From Trissonchulus latispiculum (Eukaryota > Nematoda > Enoplea > Enoplida > Ironidae): 64,000 bases of DNA. Below are positions 1-12,210 of the stretch, piece by piece. Numbering within the stretch: position 1 is the stretch's first letter; every line of letters begins with the position of its first letter. The translations under genes were made by a program, and so were the position numbers. The stretch spans positions 62,001 through 126,000 of the forward strand of contig JASAND010010752.1 in assembly GCA_030248195.1 (NCBI GenBank), written 5' to 3'. The notes under the pieces were generated by a model, which worked only from the letters and a program-made list of their open reading frames with translations, searched no databases and had not been told where the DNA came from.

Positions 1-3000
1 GCTTCAGAATAAAGATAGAAATCAACGATGACGATGATGCACTTTGGTCTCAGGGTACGTAAAAACACGATAAAAGTGAAATGATGCAAAAAAAGAAATT
101 TAAGACCAAATTGCAAATTCTGTGTTTAGTTTAGCACGAGTTGAGATGGCAAGCAGGAATCCAGTTACGATATTGGCTTGGGCAAGCGAAGCATGTTGAT
201 CCATGGCAAGAACGTTTGGATTCGTATCATGTATAATTTTTATATGTTAATTTGATGCTCTTTTTATAGCTGTGAATAGTGGTAATTACAACAAGTCGTC
301 ATCAGACAAGCAAAATTCTGATCAACTTGGATCCGCGATATTGGAAGAAAGTAAAACCTGCTGCGTAGATTTGATCAAAGATTATCCCAAAGCAATGTTT
401 TTGATAATAGTTTCGTTAGCTACAAGGTTGAAACGGAGGCAAATGTCTATGACCAACGACTACGAACAGAGTATACATAGAGGGTCATCTAACGCGTTCA
501 TTGTTGCATAAGAAGAAGAAGAAGAAGAAGAAGAAGTTTTAATACTCATAAAGCGTCGGCTTTTATGACATTTCGATGCCTTTTTCTAAAAGCGTCTTGA
601 GTTCTGGGTGAAAGCCTCTCGGCTCTCGGAAACGGTAAATTTGTGTGAAAACTAGTGAATGTGCATTTGAAAAATCTCCTGATTCTTAGCGAAATTTTGT
701 CAAGCATTTTTGAGTACAAAAATTTACAAAGTTTGCGATTTTCTGGGGAAAGTAAACAATCACAGGATTTGTTGAACAAAACTGTCAAAGCACGGTATAT
801 GTCGTAGTCGTAGAGTAGTGCTCCGATTCTCTAGGGAGTGGAGACTGATTGAGTAAACTTCTTTAGACCTGTCATGGTTACTGACCGTCCGACTCTCTGT
901 TTTACTGAATCGATCGGAGTGGTAAATGGATAAACGAAGCGACATAGTAATTTAGTGCTGATGACAGCCGATTGGTTAAGTCGTTCGAGTGGGGGATGTG
1001 ACGGTCCGAGATTCGAATCTGCGTTCACAAATCCCTTTGAGCAGGAACTAAGGACACATCGGTTCGCCGTGGGCTCTAGCCAGTCCTGCTATCTATTCTT
1101 AACTGGTCGGTAAATGGGTACCGCTGTGGTCGGAAGCTAACAGGAGTGTGCCCTAGGGTAAGAGCTGCCACCCTTACGCAAAATGCTGTCAACATTTGAT
1201 TTGTCACTCCTGGCTTCTGGCACCTATATATATAGAACCCTCTATATGTAGGTTGGAGTTCTCTCCTGGGGTCATTTTAGCTTTCACTTTATTTACATCA
1301 TATTGTCGGTCGTGACTTGCAAACTTATTGGATTATGAACATTGGTAGAATATGGATAATATTAGCTTAATCAAGCAGCTAGGAACGCTTTCATGAGGAC
1401 AGCATTCGCAGACATTTTGCAACCCAGTCGACCCATTCCTTTTTTGGATTTTCTTTGGTTCCTTTCCTGTCCAGTTAGAGGAAACGAAGATATGAAACCT
1501 GTCAGTTTTTATTAGTTGACCAGATTTATTTTCTACTAAGGCATACTTTACTTTTGCGTCCGCTGAATAATGTTTTTATTAATTTGTATATATGTGCCTT
1601 TTCTTGACTGTTTCAGCGAATTCTATTCTCAGCCAGAACTTTGTTCTACCTACGCCTATGGTGATTGAAAATATTTCTAGTGTAAGTGTGCAGATGATTA
1701 TTTTAGACCTAAACAGGCCTAAATTGCATTTTTCAGTTTCAGATTGAAGAATTTTTGGCTGAATTTTCGTTACATTTTCTTTTCAATGATTTTCTTTCAT
1801 TCCAATTCATAACAGCAGTCATCTGCCATCCTTGTTTTTATGTGATGACTGGAAATCGATTCATTGGGATTGCCCGGTATTTTGCTCCTTTCCGTTCAAT
1901 TTATCGTATCCTATACAATTTTTGTAATGTCCAATTTTATTCAGGCCCTTTCCATTTCCTAAGTAGCAGCCTATTCAGGTCGCAATTTAGTCTCGACTCT
2001 TCGTCATCATCCAGTAGGGCTAGGCGGAGCAAATCCATACAGCGGACAGCTGAGCTGTTAATCTAACCTTCCAATAACCTATCGGAACCCCAGGACACAC
2101 GAAGGACTTCTCAAAGAACTGCCTAGCTAAAGGAAACGCTCGAAATTTTTGCTCCGCGCTGCCTCTAGCGTCACTGAAACAGTCCTTCCAAAGCATTTCC
2201 TAGAATAAATACCATAAAACCCCATGATGGTATGGAGCTTTTTAACGATTTTGCAAATTACATTAAATTCTGTAGCTATTGTCTATTATAATATATTGCT
2301 TGTGTTTTACTTGTTCGTGCGTATGTTCGTTAGCGATCGGGCGAACTTGCCTTTCGATTCGATTCTCCCAGTTTTGTTTCCCGGCTCCTGAATTCGTTCT
2401 GCACGTTCTGTGAACAGACTTTGTTTTTGAACATATAAAGTTGGAAGTTGTAAACTGCTGGACCTACCCTTTGCTGTTTAAATTCCAACGTCATCTTAGA
2501 TTTCATCTCTCCGTCGAAAAGCTGTGTCTGGAAAATATTTTTCTATCATACCAACCTATTTTTAATTGTATTTATTGTGCTAATGTAATACCTGCCGTGA
2601 CCGTTTTCCCTTTTTGTCTTCTGATGTCGCCCTTTATGCCGTCCGCCCCCTTTATTGTGATCCGCCGATTCTGCTGCATCATCTGCTGGTACGTGACCAC
2701 GTCACGCGATTGGTATTTTTATCCAACCTCGATGTTTACATCAGGTCGACTGGAACAGCTGTGGAGAGGATGGAATATTTTCCATCCATGATTTCATCAC
2801 ATTTTATTGTCAAAATTCGATTTGCCGGTCCCTAGATTAATTCTGCACCTTCTATACAACCCTTTTGTTCTTGTTATCCTTTTTGCTATGACTGATCACG
2901 TGTCCCGTAGAAGTTTCGGCTTCATTCCTCAAAGAAGACTAGCCCCACCCCACCCCCACTTTTTGGGTCCCGTACTCGACCCCTTCCCTCCACTCGTTCC

Positions 3001-4407
3001 CCCCACTCACTATAAGGTGCCTAGGAAATGCCAAATTTTAAGGATTTTTGCTACAATTTTCAAATTTTTTCCGGCTTCAGTCCAAAATCGTCTATTTTAA
3101 TACAGAAACCTGAAAACTTGATTTTTGAACATTTTTCTGGCTTAGTTGTAAGCAAATGCCTCAGAACTAATTCCTGCTAAGAGTGAAATGTTCGCGTGGT
3201 TTTGAATTTGTTATCCTTTTTTAAAACATGCTGCCCCTGTCCTCTCTGACAACCTAGCCCAGAAAACCTTTCTGTCCTCCCACTGCTGTCTGATATCCTT
3301 CTGCTTCCGCTATTTGAATTTAACTGCATTTCAGCACGTCTGTTTTACAGCGGGTCACTTGTATGTATATATTGTTTGCTTTTATATTGTTATATTATGC
3401 TCTCTGATTTATGGTTACTTTTGTGAAACTTGTGTATTCTTCTATAGTCTTTATTTTTGGGAAACCGTTACCTGAGTCTTTGTCACACTGTATAGATAGA
3501 TGCTAGCTTTCATGAACCGTTAATTTTTAATAGTTCCGTTTCAATGTATTCTTTTGTATTGTATTTTAATTGAGCTGTTCTGTACTTACGGTTAGTGCTT
3601 GAAGGATTTGCCGCTTTCAGTGCTGAAACACTTATGTTTGGTACTTCACCTGTTCATATGTTTCCACCCCCATTTGTCTTCAGCTCTTAGAATTTTGCTT
3701 CTTTCGTTTCAAGCTATATTTTATTTTTGTACTATATAGTTGTTTTAGGGAATTATATTGGAATATGATGCCTACCTATATGCTCAATTTCTATTGGTTA
3801 ATGTAATGATTTTTGTCGCATATAATCTAACCTGTAGGTTGGCTTTAATTTTTAGCCGTCTTCGGGTGGTGAGGAAGAAAACGAAGACGAAGAGAATGAA
3901 GAAGCGGATATCGAGGCGGGAGATAATGCAGAATCATCAAAGCAGACGGTTGCGGATGATTCAGTGGAAATGAAAACGCCTTCTCCTGCTGCTAGAACGA
4001 AGCTGTCGTCCTCAAAATCCATCAAGCCTCGTCGTCTCCTACGTAAGAAACTGGCTCAGAAACCTGCTCGGCCGAAACAGTCCTTGCAGCTTCGCTTGCC
4101 TCAGTCGAATATGGGGAGTTTACCGGGCCCTCCCACTCTTTCCGAGCTCCTTGCTTATCTACGCTGTCCTAGAGTGTGGCAACGAATCAAGCTGGCCGAG
4201 AATCCTGGTGCCGTTCGGCGGGCCCTTTGGGATTTCTCTCTGAAATATGAGTGTTCGGATGGCTTTGAATTCGACTGTGAACAGGCTGATCCGAAATCAC
4301 CCTACCAGGCGTCCGTTTCCATCGAAGGGCGACAGGTCACGGCGCAGGGTCTCACCGCTGCGGTTGCTTACAGGCGCGCTTTGGCCAAATTGAAGCAACA
4401 ATCTTAA
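1..4407 (+). CDS. 3' part of an unrecognised gene; C-terminal dsRNA-binding-like domain
   Basis: Model of four exons, 5' end outside the window: 1-54, 270-350, 1617-1681 and 3856-4407, stop TAA. Donors are GTACGT, GTAAAA and GTAAGT; acceptors are tttttatag, tgtttcag and aatttttag; junction phases 1, 1 and 0 agree across all joins. About 249 residues are visible. The last exon (183 residues) starts with an acidic run (GEEENEDEENEE), then a Lys/Arg/Pro-rich linker, then a globular end. That end reads like a degenerate double-stranded-RNA-binding fold: an aromatic strand (LKYECS), a PYQASVSIEGRQV strand pair and a closing AVAYRRALAKLKQ helix. The basic GxGxSKKxAK patch of true dsRNA binders is missing, so RNA binding is uncertain. 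The last exon is well supported; the upstream exons rest on phase and splice sites only. Family not recognised. Confidence 0.5.
513..537 (+). repeat. (GAA)n microsatellite
   Basis: Short perfect GAA tract in the second intron of the gene at 1-4407. Confidence 0.85.
950..1180 (+). repeat. tRNA-derived SINE-like sequence
   Basis: The start holds a plausible RNA polymerase III A box (agccgattgg near 967) and, about 45 bases on, a B box (agattcgaatct near 1009), the spacing seen in tRNA heads. The flanking stems do not form a complete tRNA, so a SINE head is more likely than a tRNA gene. The 3' end is not clear. It lies in an intron. Confidence 0.4.
2936..3110 (+). mobile_element. Degenerate copy of the C-rich MITE family seen at 62228-62644
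   Basis: The order of blocks (cccccacttttt, ccccactc, aaggtgcc, ttttaaggattttt, a ttttccggctt block) matches the element at 62228-62644. The ends and target duplication cannot be read. It sits in the intron before the last exon of the dsRBD-like gene. Confidence 0.5.
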
Positions 4408-4486
4408 GTCAAGACATACGTACGCATCTAATCTCGTGGCTTGGGATCGGTCAACTTTCGTTTTCCTTCCTTCGTTTGACATTTAA

Positions 4487-7331
4487 CCCTTTGATGCCTG
4501 AATTTCCTCCGGACTAACGGCTGAAAATGACCGATTTCACACTTTTGGCTGCCATTTTTTACTGGGAGCACGTAGAGAGATGGGACTGCCACCAATCGAC
4601 AGAGAATTGATTGCTCTACATTTCGTATGTAAGCATTGAAGGGTCCCCGATGCACCCAGAAAAAGTTAGAAGCCGTCAAAGTCGGCAAAAGTGCGAATTT
4701 TTGATAAAGTTCCATTGCAGAAAATTAAGTAATTGATTTCTAGGAGCAAGAGTTGATTCTCAGGCAGAATAAACTATGCGCTATTTTAATGCGCAGAATC
4801 TCCCCTATCACCTGATGAAACGGCTTTTCCGCTGACGAACTACCGCCGGCTTTGGATTCGTTTGAATGCAGTGCTCGAACATGGCTTGAAATCATCAAAA
4901 TTTTCATTGCCGGCGGAATGCTATAGAAACTCTATTTTTCAAGCAGGAGTGGAAATATTTTCAGAAAATAGGGTGGACACGTTGAAGAAAAAAGGAGCAA
5001 GTTTCCAGACTGCCAACCGGCAACTGGACCCTGTCCCAAAAATAAAATCACGAAAATCACCACTTGGGCCATATGGCCCTTCCCGGCATGAAAGGGTTAT
5101 TGAGTTTGGCGACTTTTTTAAAATATGGTCAAAAAAGGTTAGGAATCGTGAATTTAGGCCAAAAACGCAATGAAAATGCGGCAGAAGGATGCTGTAAGTC
5201 GAAAATTTGAATTTCCAACACTGTTGTATAACCCTTTGATGCCTGAATTTCCTCCGGACTAACGGCTGAAAATGACCGATTTCACACTTTTGGCTGCCAT
5301 TTTTTACTGGGAGCACGTAGAGAGATGGGACTGCCACCAATCGACAGAGAATTGATTGCTCTACATTTCGTATGTAAGCATTGAAGGGTCCCCGATGCAC
5401 CCAGAAAAAGTTAGAAGCCGTCAAAGTCGGCAAAAGTGCGAATTTTTGATAAAGTTCCATTGCAGAAAATTAAGTAATTGATTTCTAGGAGCAAGAGTTG
5501 ATTCTCAGGCAGAATAAACTATGCGCTATTTTAATGCGCAGAATCTCCCCTATCACCTGATGAAACGGCTTTTCCGCTGACGAACTACCGCCGGCTTTGG
5601 ATTCGTTTGAATGCAGTGCTCGAACATGGCTTGAAATCATCAAAATTTTCATTGCCGGCGGAATGCTATAGAAACTCTATTTTTCAAGCAGGAGTGGAAA
5701 TATTTTCAGAAAATAGGGTGGACACGTTGAAGAAAAAAGGAGCAAGTTTCCAGACTGCCAACCAGCAACTGGACCCTGTCCCAAAAATAAAATCACGAAA
5801 ATCACCACTTGGGCCATATGGCCCTTCCCGGCATGAAAGGGTTATTGAGTTTGGCGACTTTTTTAAAATATGGTCAAAAAAGGTTAGGAATCGTGAATTT
5901 AGGCCAAAAACGCAATGAAAATGCGGCAGAAGGATGCTGTAAGTCGAAAATTTGAATTTCCAACACTGTTGTATAACCCTTTGATGCCTGAATTTCCTCC
6001 GGACTAACGGCTGAAAATGACCGATTTCACACTTTTGGCTGCCATTTTTTACTGGGAGCACGTAGAGAGATGGGACTGCCACCAATCGACAGAGAATTGA
6101 TTGCTCTACATTTCGTATGTAAGCATTGAAGGGTCCCCGATGCACCCAGAAAAAGTTAGAAGCCGTCAAAGTCGGCAAAAGTGCGAATTTTTGATAAAGT
6201 TCCATTGCAGAAAATTAAGTAATTGATTTCTAGGAGCAAGAGTTGATTCTCAGGCAGAATAAACTATGCGCTATTTTAATGCGCAGAATCTCCCCTATCA
6301 CCTGATGAAACGGCTTTTCCGCTGACGAACTACCGCCGGCTTTGGATTCGTTTGAATGCAGTGCTCGAACATGGCTTGAAATCATCAAAATTTTCATTGC
6401 CGGCGGAATGCTATAGAAACTCTATTTTTCAAGCAGGAGTGGAAATATTTTCAGAAAATAGGGTGGACACGTTGAAGAAAAAAGGAGCAAGTTTCCAGAC
6501 TGCCAACCGGCAACTGGACCCTGTCCCAAAAATAAAATCACGAAAATCACCACTTGGGCCATATGGCCCTTCCCGGCATGAAAGGGTTATTGAGTTTGGC
6601 GACTTTTTTAAAATATGGTCAAAAAAGGTTAGGAATCGTGAATTTAGGCCAAAAACGCAATGAAAATGCGGCAGAAGGATGCTGTAAGTCGAAAATTTGA
6701 ATTTCCAACACTGTTGTATAACCCTTTGATGCCTGAATTTCCTCCGGACTAACGGCTGAAAATGACCGATTTCACACTTTTGGCTGCCATTTTTTACTGG
6801 GAGCACGTAGAGAGATGGGACTGCCACCAATCGACAGAGAATTGATTGCTCTACATTTCGTATGTAAGCATTGAAGGGTCCCCGATGCACCCAGAAAAAG
6901 TTAGAAGCCGTCAAAGTCGGCAAAAGTGCGAATTTTTGATAAAGTTCCATTGCAGAAAATTAAGTAATTGATTTCTAGGAGCAAGAGTTGATTCTCAGGC
7001 AGAATAAACTATGCGCTATTTTAATGCGCAGAATCTCCCCTATCACCTGATGAAACGGCTTTTCCGCTGACGAACTACCGCCGGCTTTGGATTCGTTTGA
7101 ATGCAGTGCTCGAACATGGCTTGAAATCATCAAAATTTTCATTGCCGGCGGAATGCTATAGAAACTCTATTTTTCAAGCAGGAGTGGAAATATTTTCAGA
7201 AAATAGGGTGGACACGTTGAAGAAAAAAGGAGCAAGTTTCCAGACTGCCAACCGGCAACTGGACCCTGTCCCAAAAATAAAATCACGAAAATCACCACTT
7301 GGGCCATATGGCCCTTCCCGGCATGAAAGGG
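4487..7331 (+). mobile_element. piggyBac-like insertion carrying a tandem array of 745-bp units
   Basis: Begins CCCTTTGATGCC and ends GGCATGAAAGGG, imperfect terminal inverted repeats, flanked by TTAA at 4483-4486 and 7332-7335, the piggyBac target. Inside, the starting motif recurs at 5232, 5977 and 6722, giving exactly 745-bp spacing: three full units plus a last 610-bp partial one that ends at the right terminal repeat. Each unit is a 610-bp element (for example 4487-5096) plus a 135-bp spacer. Units are nearly identical; one clear difference is near 5763 (accagc for accggc). No transposase is encoded. It lies 75 bp after the stop codon of the upstream gene, so probably in its 3' UTR or flank. 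Confidence 0.8.
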
Positions 7332-7335
7332 TTAA

Positions 7336-8278
7336 AGTCGCGCTATCAATCATGCTTGGGTAGACAGATATGACTGTATTCCCGGCGCCTAAATCTATAG
7401 CCTGTTATTTCGTTTCCAGACGATTTACGATTACCGTGTCCTTTATGCTTAGCTCCTTGCCTGAAGATTATCTTTTTGGATTGCCTTCCCAATGATGCAG
7501 TCTCTCGTCGGTAAACCTGTCTCGAACCTAAACCTGTGCGTCCTAGTTCCACGGCTTCAGTTTGCCCTTACGGGAAGCTAAATCCTGATTTGTTCTGCTC
7601 TAGTTCGACCCTTGGTGGCCCTGTTCTCTAAATTCAAAATATTGTTTGTCCTAATCTGGAAGCGCTTCATTTTGTCAATTTCTATGGTACTCTGAGACTG
7701 TATTAATGTGTCCTCGTCCTTCGCAATTATTACCGCTTTTGTTGTTTCATTATACATATTTCTTTTTCATCTTTATCGGTATATGTTGTGCTCCGGCTGC
7801 ACTCTAAACTTACGTTTTAAAATTTGCTGCTTTGAGGAAAGTCACTGGGTTGTGGATTTACCTGCACTGCACTATTTAGCCTTACGTCTTACGTCTTACT
7901 TATATACTTAAAATTGTATCTAATATTTTTGAATTGTTATATGTAATACTTGTAGAATTGTTTGTTTTAAATTCGAATTATTGTTGGCAATTGTTGGTGT
8001 TGGTTATTTAAAACTTAACTGTGCTTTAGCTTGTATGCTATTAAAGTCGTGCAAGGCTAGTAAATTATTTTAATCGTGTTATTTGTTGATAGAGGTCGTA
8101 GGAATAGTATGAAAGTCTAAGAATTGATTTATCTGAGATTTATCTTTATATGAGTATCGGTTCTAGGTATTTTTAGGTTTGGTTTGGATATTGTGTCATA
8201 GTTTTTAATATTGGCTTGTATTAGCAAGAACGACTATTTGTCTACCCATTCGTTTCAAGCTTGCATGGGTGGTAGCTG
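7336..8278. other. No gene seen
   Basis: AT-rich sequence without convincing exons or clear repeats. It may hold the displaced 3' UTR of the gene upstream of the piggyBac-like insertion. Confidence 0.4.
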
Positions 8279-8286
8279 GTGCCAAT

Positions 8287-11200
8287 GAGTGATGTGGATA
8301 GGATCGATAAAATCCATCCGATCTGGAAGTCGGATCGGACCGGTAGGTTTGATGGATCGGATCGCTTGACTCAGTCGGATCGGCGATCATGTAATGAAGT
8401 ACCGAAGTGGAAAAGCAATAGTTGTAAAAATACCTATTGAAAACATGAATTATATTGTCTACGCAGAGTTGGAAGCGGGAACCATTTTGGCGACCCGCCC
8501 CGGCCCGCTACCCGCAAGCTGGTACCCGCCTCGCCCCACGGCCCGCAGTCAACTGATACCCGCTAAATTTTTCTAATGCTAAAGGATTACTGTGCGGTTA
8601 AAATTATATAAATGTCAATAGTACGAAATAAACTAAAGCTTCTAAACTTTTTTAACATAATGTTATTGAGATGCTTTGCCGAAATATGGAAATTAACCCA
8701 AATTGCTGAAGTTTGTGGAAAAAAATCAAAACTTTTTGCGAAAAGTTTAAAATTTAAACTAACTGGTACATTTAATTTGGAATGCGCCTGGGCTTGCGGC
8801 AGAATGTTAGTCTCGGTGGTGCCGACGGGCGACGCCGACCGGGACAAAACTTTGTAATTTTTGACAATTTTTAGCCAAAATTTTGGAATTTTAGAAGCCT
8901 AAATTAAGCTAAATTGGTACAGATCGTTCATTTTTATTTCTCGTCTATTTTTATTAACAATAATTTGTCGATACTTAAAACCATAGTAAAATATGAATTT
9001 TTAAGAAAATTCTATTATTTAGACTGCAATTTTTGGGCCTCTGCCTCGGATCCGGCCCGGTGCATCTCTACGAGAAATTAATCTTGGCCTCATGTAGTTA
9101 TTATAAGTTACAGTTGTACGTGGCGATAAAATTAATATAACGTAAGCATACCAGAACGGGAGGTCAAAGTTAAACTTAATGACCCTCGTGGTATCCAATT
9201 TGAGTATTCCTTATAGCTTGTAGGAACACTTTTTGCCAGATTCAAGCTAAATGTACCTTACGCTATGCGAATTTTAACTAAAACTCCTATTTTTAATAAA
9301 AATAATATTCTTTGGACTGTTTTTAGCAAAATACAGCGATTTTATATATTGTAAAAAAATCTGACAAGGCCGGAAAATTTTCGGAAATTGCAGTCTGAAA
9401 ATTTGTTTTTTTGACCATGTTTTATCACTTGGATTCGAATTTCTTACCGCTTGTGAGAGCAATTTTGAACCCTTTGTGGATGAATTCGCCTGCAGGAGAG
9501 TATTTTTCTCTGTCCACCAGTGAATGTAGTGTATAATATGTAGTGTTGTGACGTTAGCGAAAAATCCGGGCCGGGCCCGGGCCGGGCCGTTCCTACACAT
9601 CCGGGCCGGGCCCCGGGCCGGGCCAGGCCCGGCCCGAGCCCGGCCCGGATTTTGGGCCCGAAACAGGCCCGAGGCCCGGCCCGGATTTCGGGCCCGAAAC
9701 AGGCCCGAGGTCGGCCCGGAGTCGGGCCCGAAACCGGCCCGAATGGTCAAAATTAGTAAAAACGATTTTTGATGTAGTTTTTAGCAGATAATAAACATAA
9801 GTAATCGGAAATAATTGTAAAAATAATATACAATAATGTATCGGCATTAACTTTGCAATGTCTGTTAATCTAAAATAACGCTTTATTATGAACTGTATAT
9901 AACTTCCTTTGTTTGTCTTTTGAATTTTTATAAACGTCTTTTCAATAAACGAATAGGCATAATAAAGCAATGCATCACTCACCAATCTCATATCATTGAA
10001 GGCATTTCAATGAACCCGATTTAGATATAATTCGAGAACTGTATCGAGCTCTAACGGAGTAAAACTGTCACACCAAGAACGATGTTTTTAAATAATACTT
10101 GATATTTAATATCTAACGTCTACTTTTCAATTCAATTGAAGTGAAAAAGCTTCTTGTTTCAAGGATTCTCCGAAAAATTTGGTGTTTTTCTGTCCATTTA
10201 TATCAATTTTTCCTTTGGCCCGGAAACGGCCCGGGAAAAAATCCGGGCCTGTTTCGGGCCGGGCCCGAAAAATATCCGGCCCGGGCCGGGCCGCTCCGAT
10301 CAAATTTTGATCCGGGCCGGGCTCGGGCCAGGCCCGGCCCGGGCCCGGCCCGGGGCCCGAGCCCGAAACAGGCCCAGATGACAACACTAATAATATGTAT
10401 GTAAAAGCTCTAAAAATTGAATTATAAAAGGGTAGGCTGTTGAGCTTTTCAGATGTTTTCGGATTTCGGATTCACTCGAATAACTGAGCAGGTGGCCAGT
10501 GCGTCTGAATAACAGAAAGAAAGCGAAGACAAAATTGTCCGCCTAGAATAATATTAGCTTGAAGATTTTCTTAAGCAAACATTCCCAGTTTCGAACAATT
10601 TTTTTAAAAAGCTTCGAGAGGACATCATGTGCCATCCGATAAACAAACGTCACTAAAGAAACACATGCTTATAATAATTTAAGGCATTTAAGCATTGCAA
10701 AGGCGGCTGGAATAGTAGTCTCTATGCTGAGATATTAATTAAGTTCGCCTGGTTAAAGAAAATGAAAGCAAGAAATGCAAGTAGAGAGGCCGGTAAATAT
10801 ACAGTGCATGCTGTAGGAACACAATATACAATCATGATTACGTTTCTGGATATAGCCTAATAGAGCAAGTTTAATCAAACGATATGCGCTCAGACTAGCA
10901 TCGTGGAGAAGGGACCCAGCCAGAAACCTAGCGATTTTTTGAAATCAGCAACACTACTTATCTTTTTCCGAACACATTTCAAAAAATTGTTAGAATTCTA
11001 TTCTAGGGAATACATCAACAAGAGACACCCGCAACTACCCACGCGGGTAGCCTGCGGGTAGCAAAATTTCTATTACCCGCGGGTACCTGCGGGCGGGTAC
11101 CCGCGGCCCACTTCCAACTCTGAACGTGAATTAACCGACAACTCTCTAATTAATGTTATGTACTACTGTTGCTATATTTTTGGAGGGAAGTTTTACAGTA

Positions 11201-12202
11201 AGCTGGCTTAGATATCCTAAAGTCGAAGGAGTCAGTAATCAACGCCTATAAAAGATTACTGTCACTGGGACTTTAAAATGTTAGTAGAGCGTTGTTATCC
11301 CGGATACTAGATATATGGCCTACTTTGCGTATTTCCGTCTTTTATTTATTTTAATACACTGATATACTCTTCTTATTAGAGCAACAGAATTCAGCCTACT
11401 TCAGTTACAAGTGTCAGCCTACAAAGGTTGAGGCCTATACTTATTCTCAGTTGTATTTGGACTAATCACCCTCCCTCCCGCTCATGTGTATTAGTTTCAT
11501 GTTTCTTGCTTTGGTTCTGTTTGAGTGCTCTTCCTGGAAGTCCTATCTTATGGAGCTGCAAGTCGATTCCTCTGGTTTCTGGATTTTGCCGTTGTGCTCT
11601 CTCACACTTTCCTAGGCTCTTTGTAGTAGGAATAACAGATTGTTCCAGAGCTTTGCGGAGATTGCTTTCCAGAATAATTCATTTTAGCTGTATATAGTTC
11701 AAACTTCAGTTTTAGATGACGACAAGAAATTTCAATTTGATTTGTTGTCTGCAATCCAAATGGCTACAATTTCAGTTTCTGTTTTTAAGTTGGAATTAAT
11801 TTTCGAAACAAGATTTCAAGTGATACGTTATATTTGTATTTAACTATTTTAAGGTAGCATTGTTTAATCTGTGTTAGAAAATTTTGTACTAGGCTGTAGC
11901 GAGCATTGCATGGCTCATACTCAAAGTAATTTAACGTCTTCTTTTGCTTCACAGGAGCTTAATAATATTTTGTTCAATCATGCATTTGCACATCGTAATA
12001 AGAAATGATGTTTATTTCACTGAAACTAGTGTGTTAGGATGTTTCTGAAAATGCAGAAACCGACTTTAAATCCAGTTTCATTTAGCTTTTTTAAGGAGCC
12101 AATGCGAATCGCCGGATCGGATCGACAAATAGTTTTGCTGCATCAGATCGCTTAAATTTTTAGCTGCCGAGCCGATCCAATCCGATTCGATCCACATCAC
12201 TT
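8287..12202. mobile_element. hAT-like element with GATCCGATCC ends, carrying nested insertions
   Basis: Left end GAGTGATGTGGATAGGATCG and right end ATTCGATCCACATCACTT are inverted. They are flanked by GTGCCAAT (8279-8286) and GTGCCAAA (12203-12210), a 7-of-8 target duplication typical in length for hAT. The same end motif occurs at 53385. The 3.9-kb interior contains the complete 849-bp element at 9541-10389 and two blocks with CAGAGTTGGAAG-type ends (8464 and about 11120). No transposase reading frame is visible, so this is a decayed or non-autonomous copy. Confidence 0.55.
9541..10389. mobile_element. 849-bp hAT-like MITE with GGCCCGGGCC subterminal repeats
   Basis: Terminal inverted repeats TAGTGTTGTGA and TGACAACACTA are flanked by a perfect 8-bp duplication ATAATATG (9533-9540 and 10390-10397). 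Both ends have about 170-190 bp of dense ggcccgggcc repeats in inverted arrangement (9565-9745 and 10217-10378), with an AT-rich middle. The Gly/Pro/Arg reading frames over these blocks are composition artefacts. Confidence 0.85.
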
Positions 12203-12210
12203 GTGCCAAA

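Noticed and set aside
1755..3100. Plus-strand frames of 73-116 residues
   Set aside because: They fall within the intron between phase-compatible exons at 1617-1681 and 3856-4407, and their sequence looks like translated AT-rich and MITE DNA.
4428..7363. Repeated 103-residue (+) and 173-residue (-) reading frames in the 745-bp units
   Set aside because: They recur only because the units are near-identical copies; they overlap each other, resemble no protein family and run through the terminal repeats.
9274..10404. Gly/Pro/Arg/Ala-rich reading frames
   Set aside because: They are created by the GGCCCGGGCC arrays at the ends of a MITE with clear 8-bp duplication.
8464..11120. Reading 8464-11120 as one complete CAGAGTTGG hAT-like element
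   Set aside because: The ends fit the family, but flanking 8-mers (tgtctacg and aacgtgaa) do not match, so the two ends may belong to different copies.
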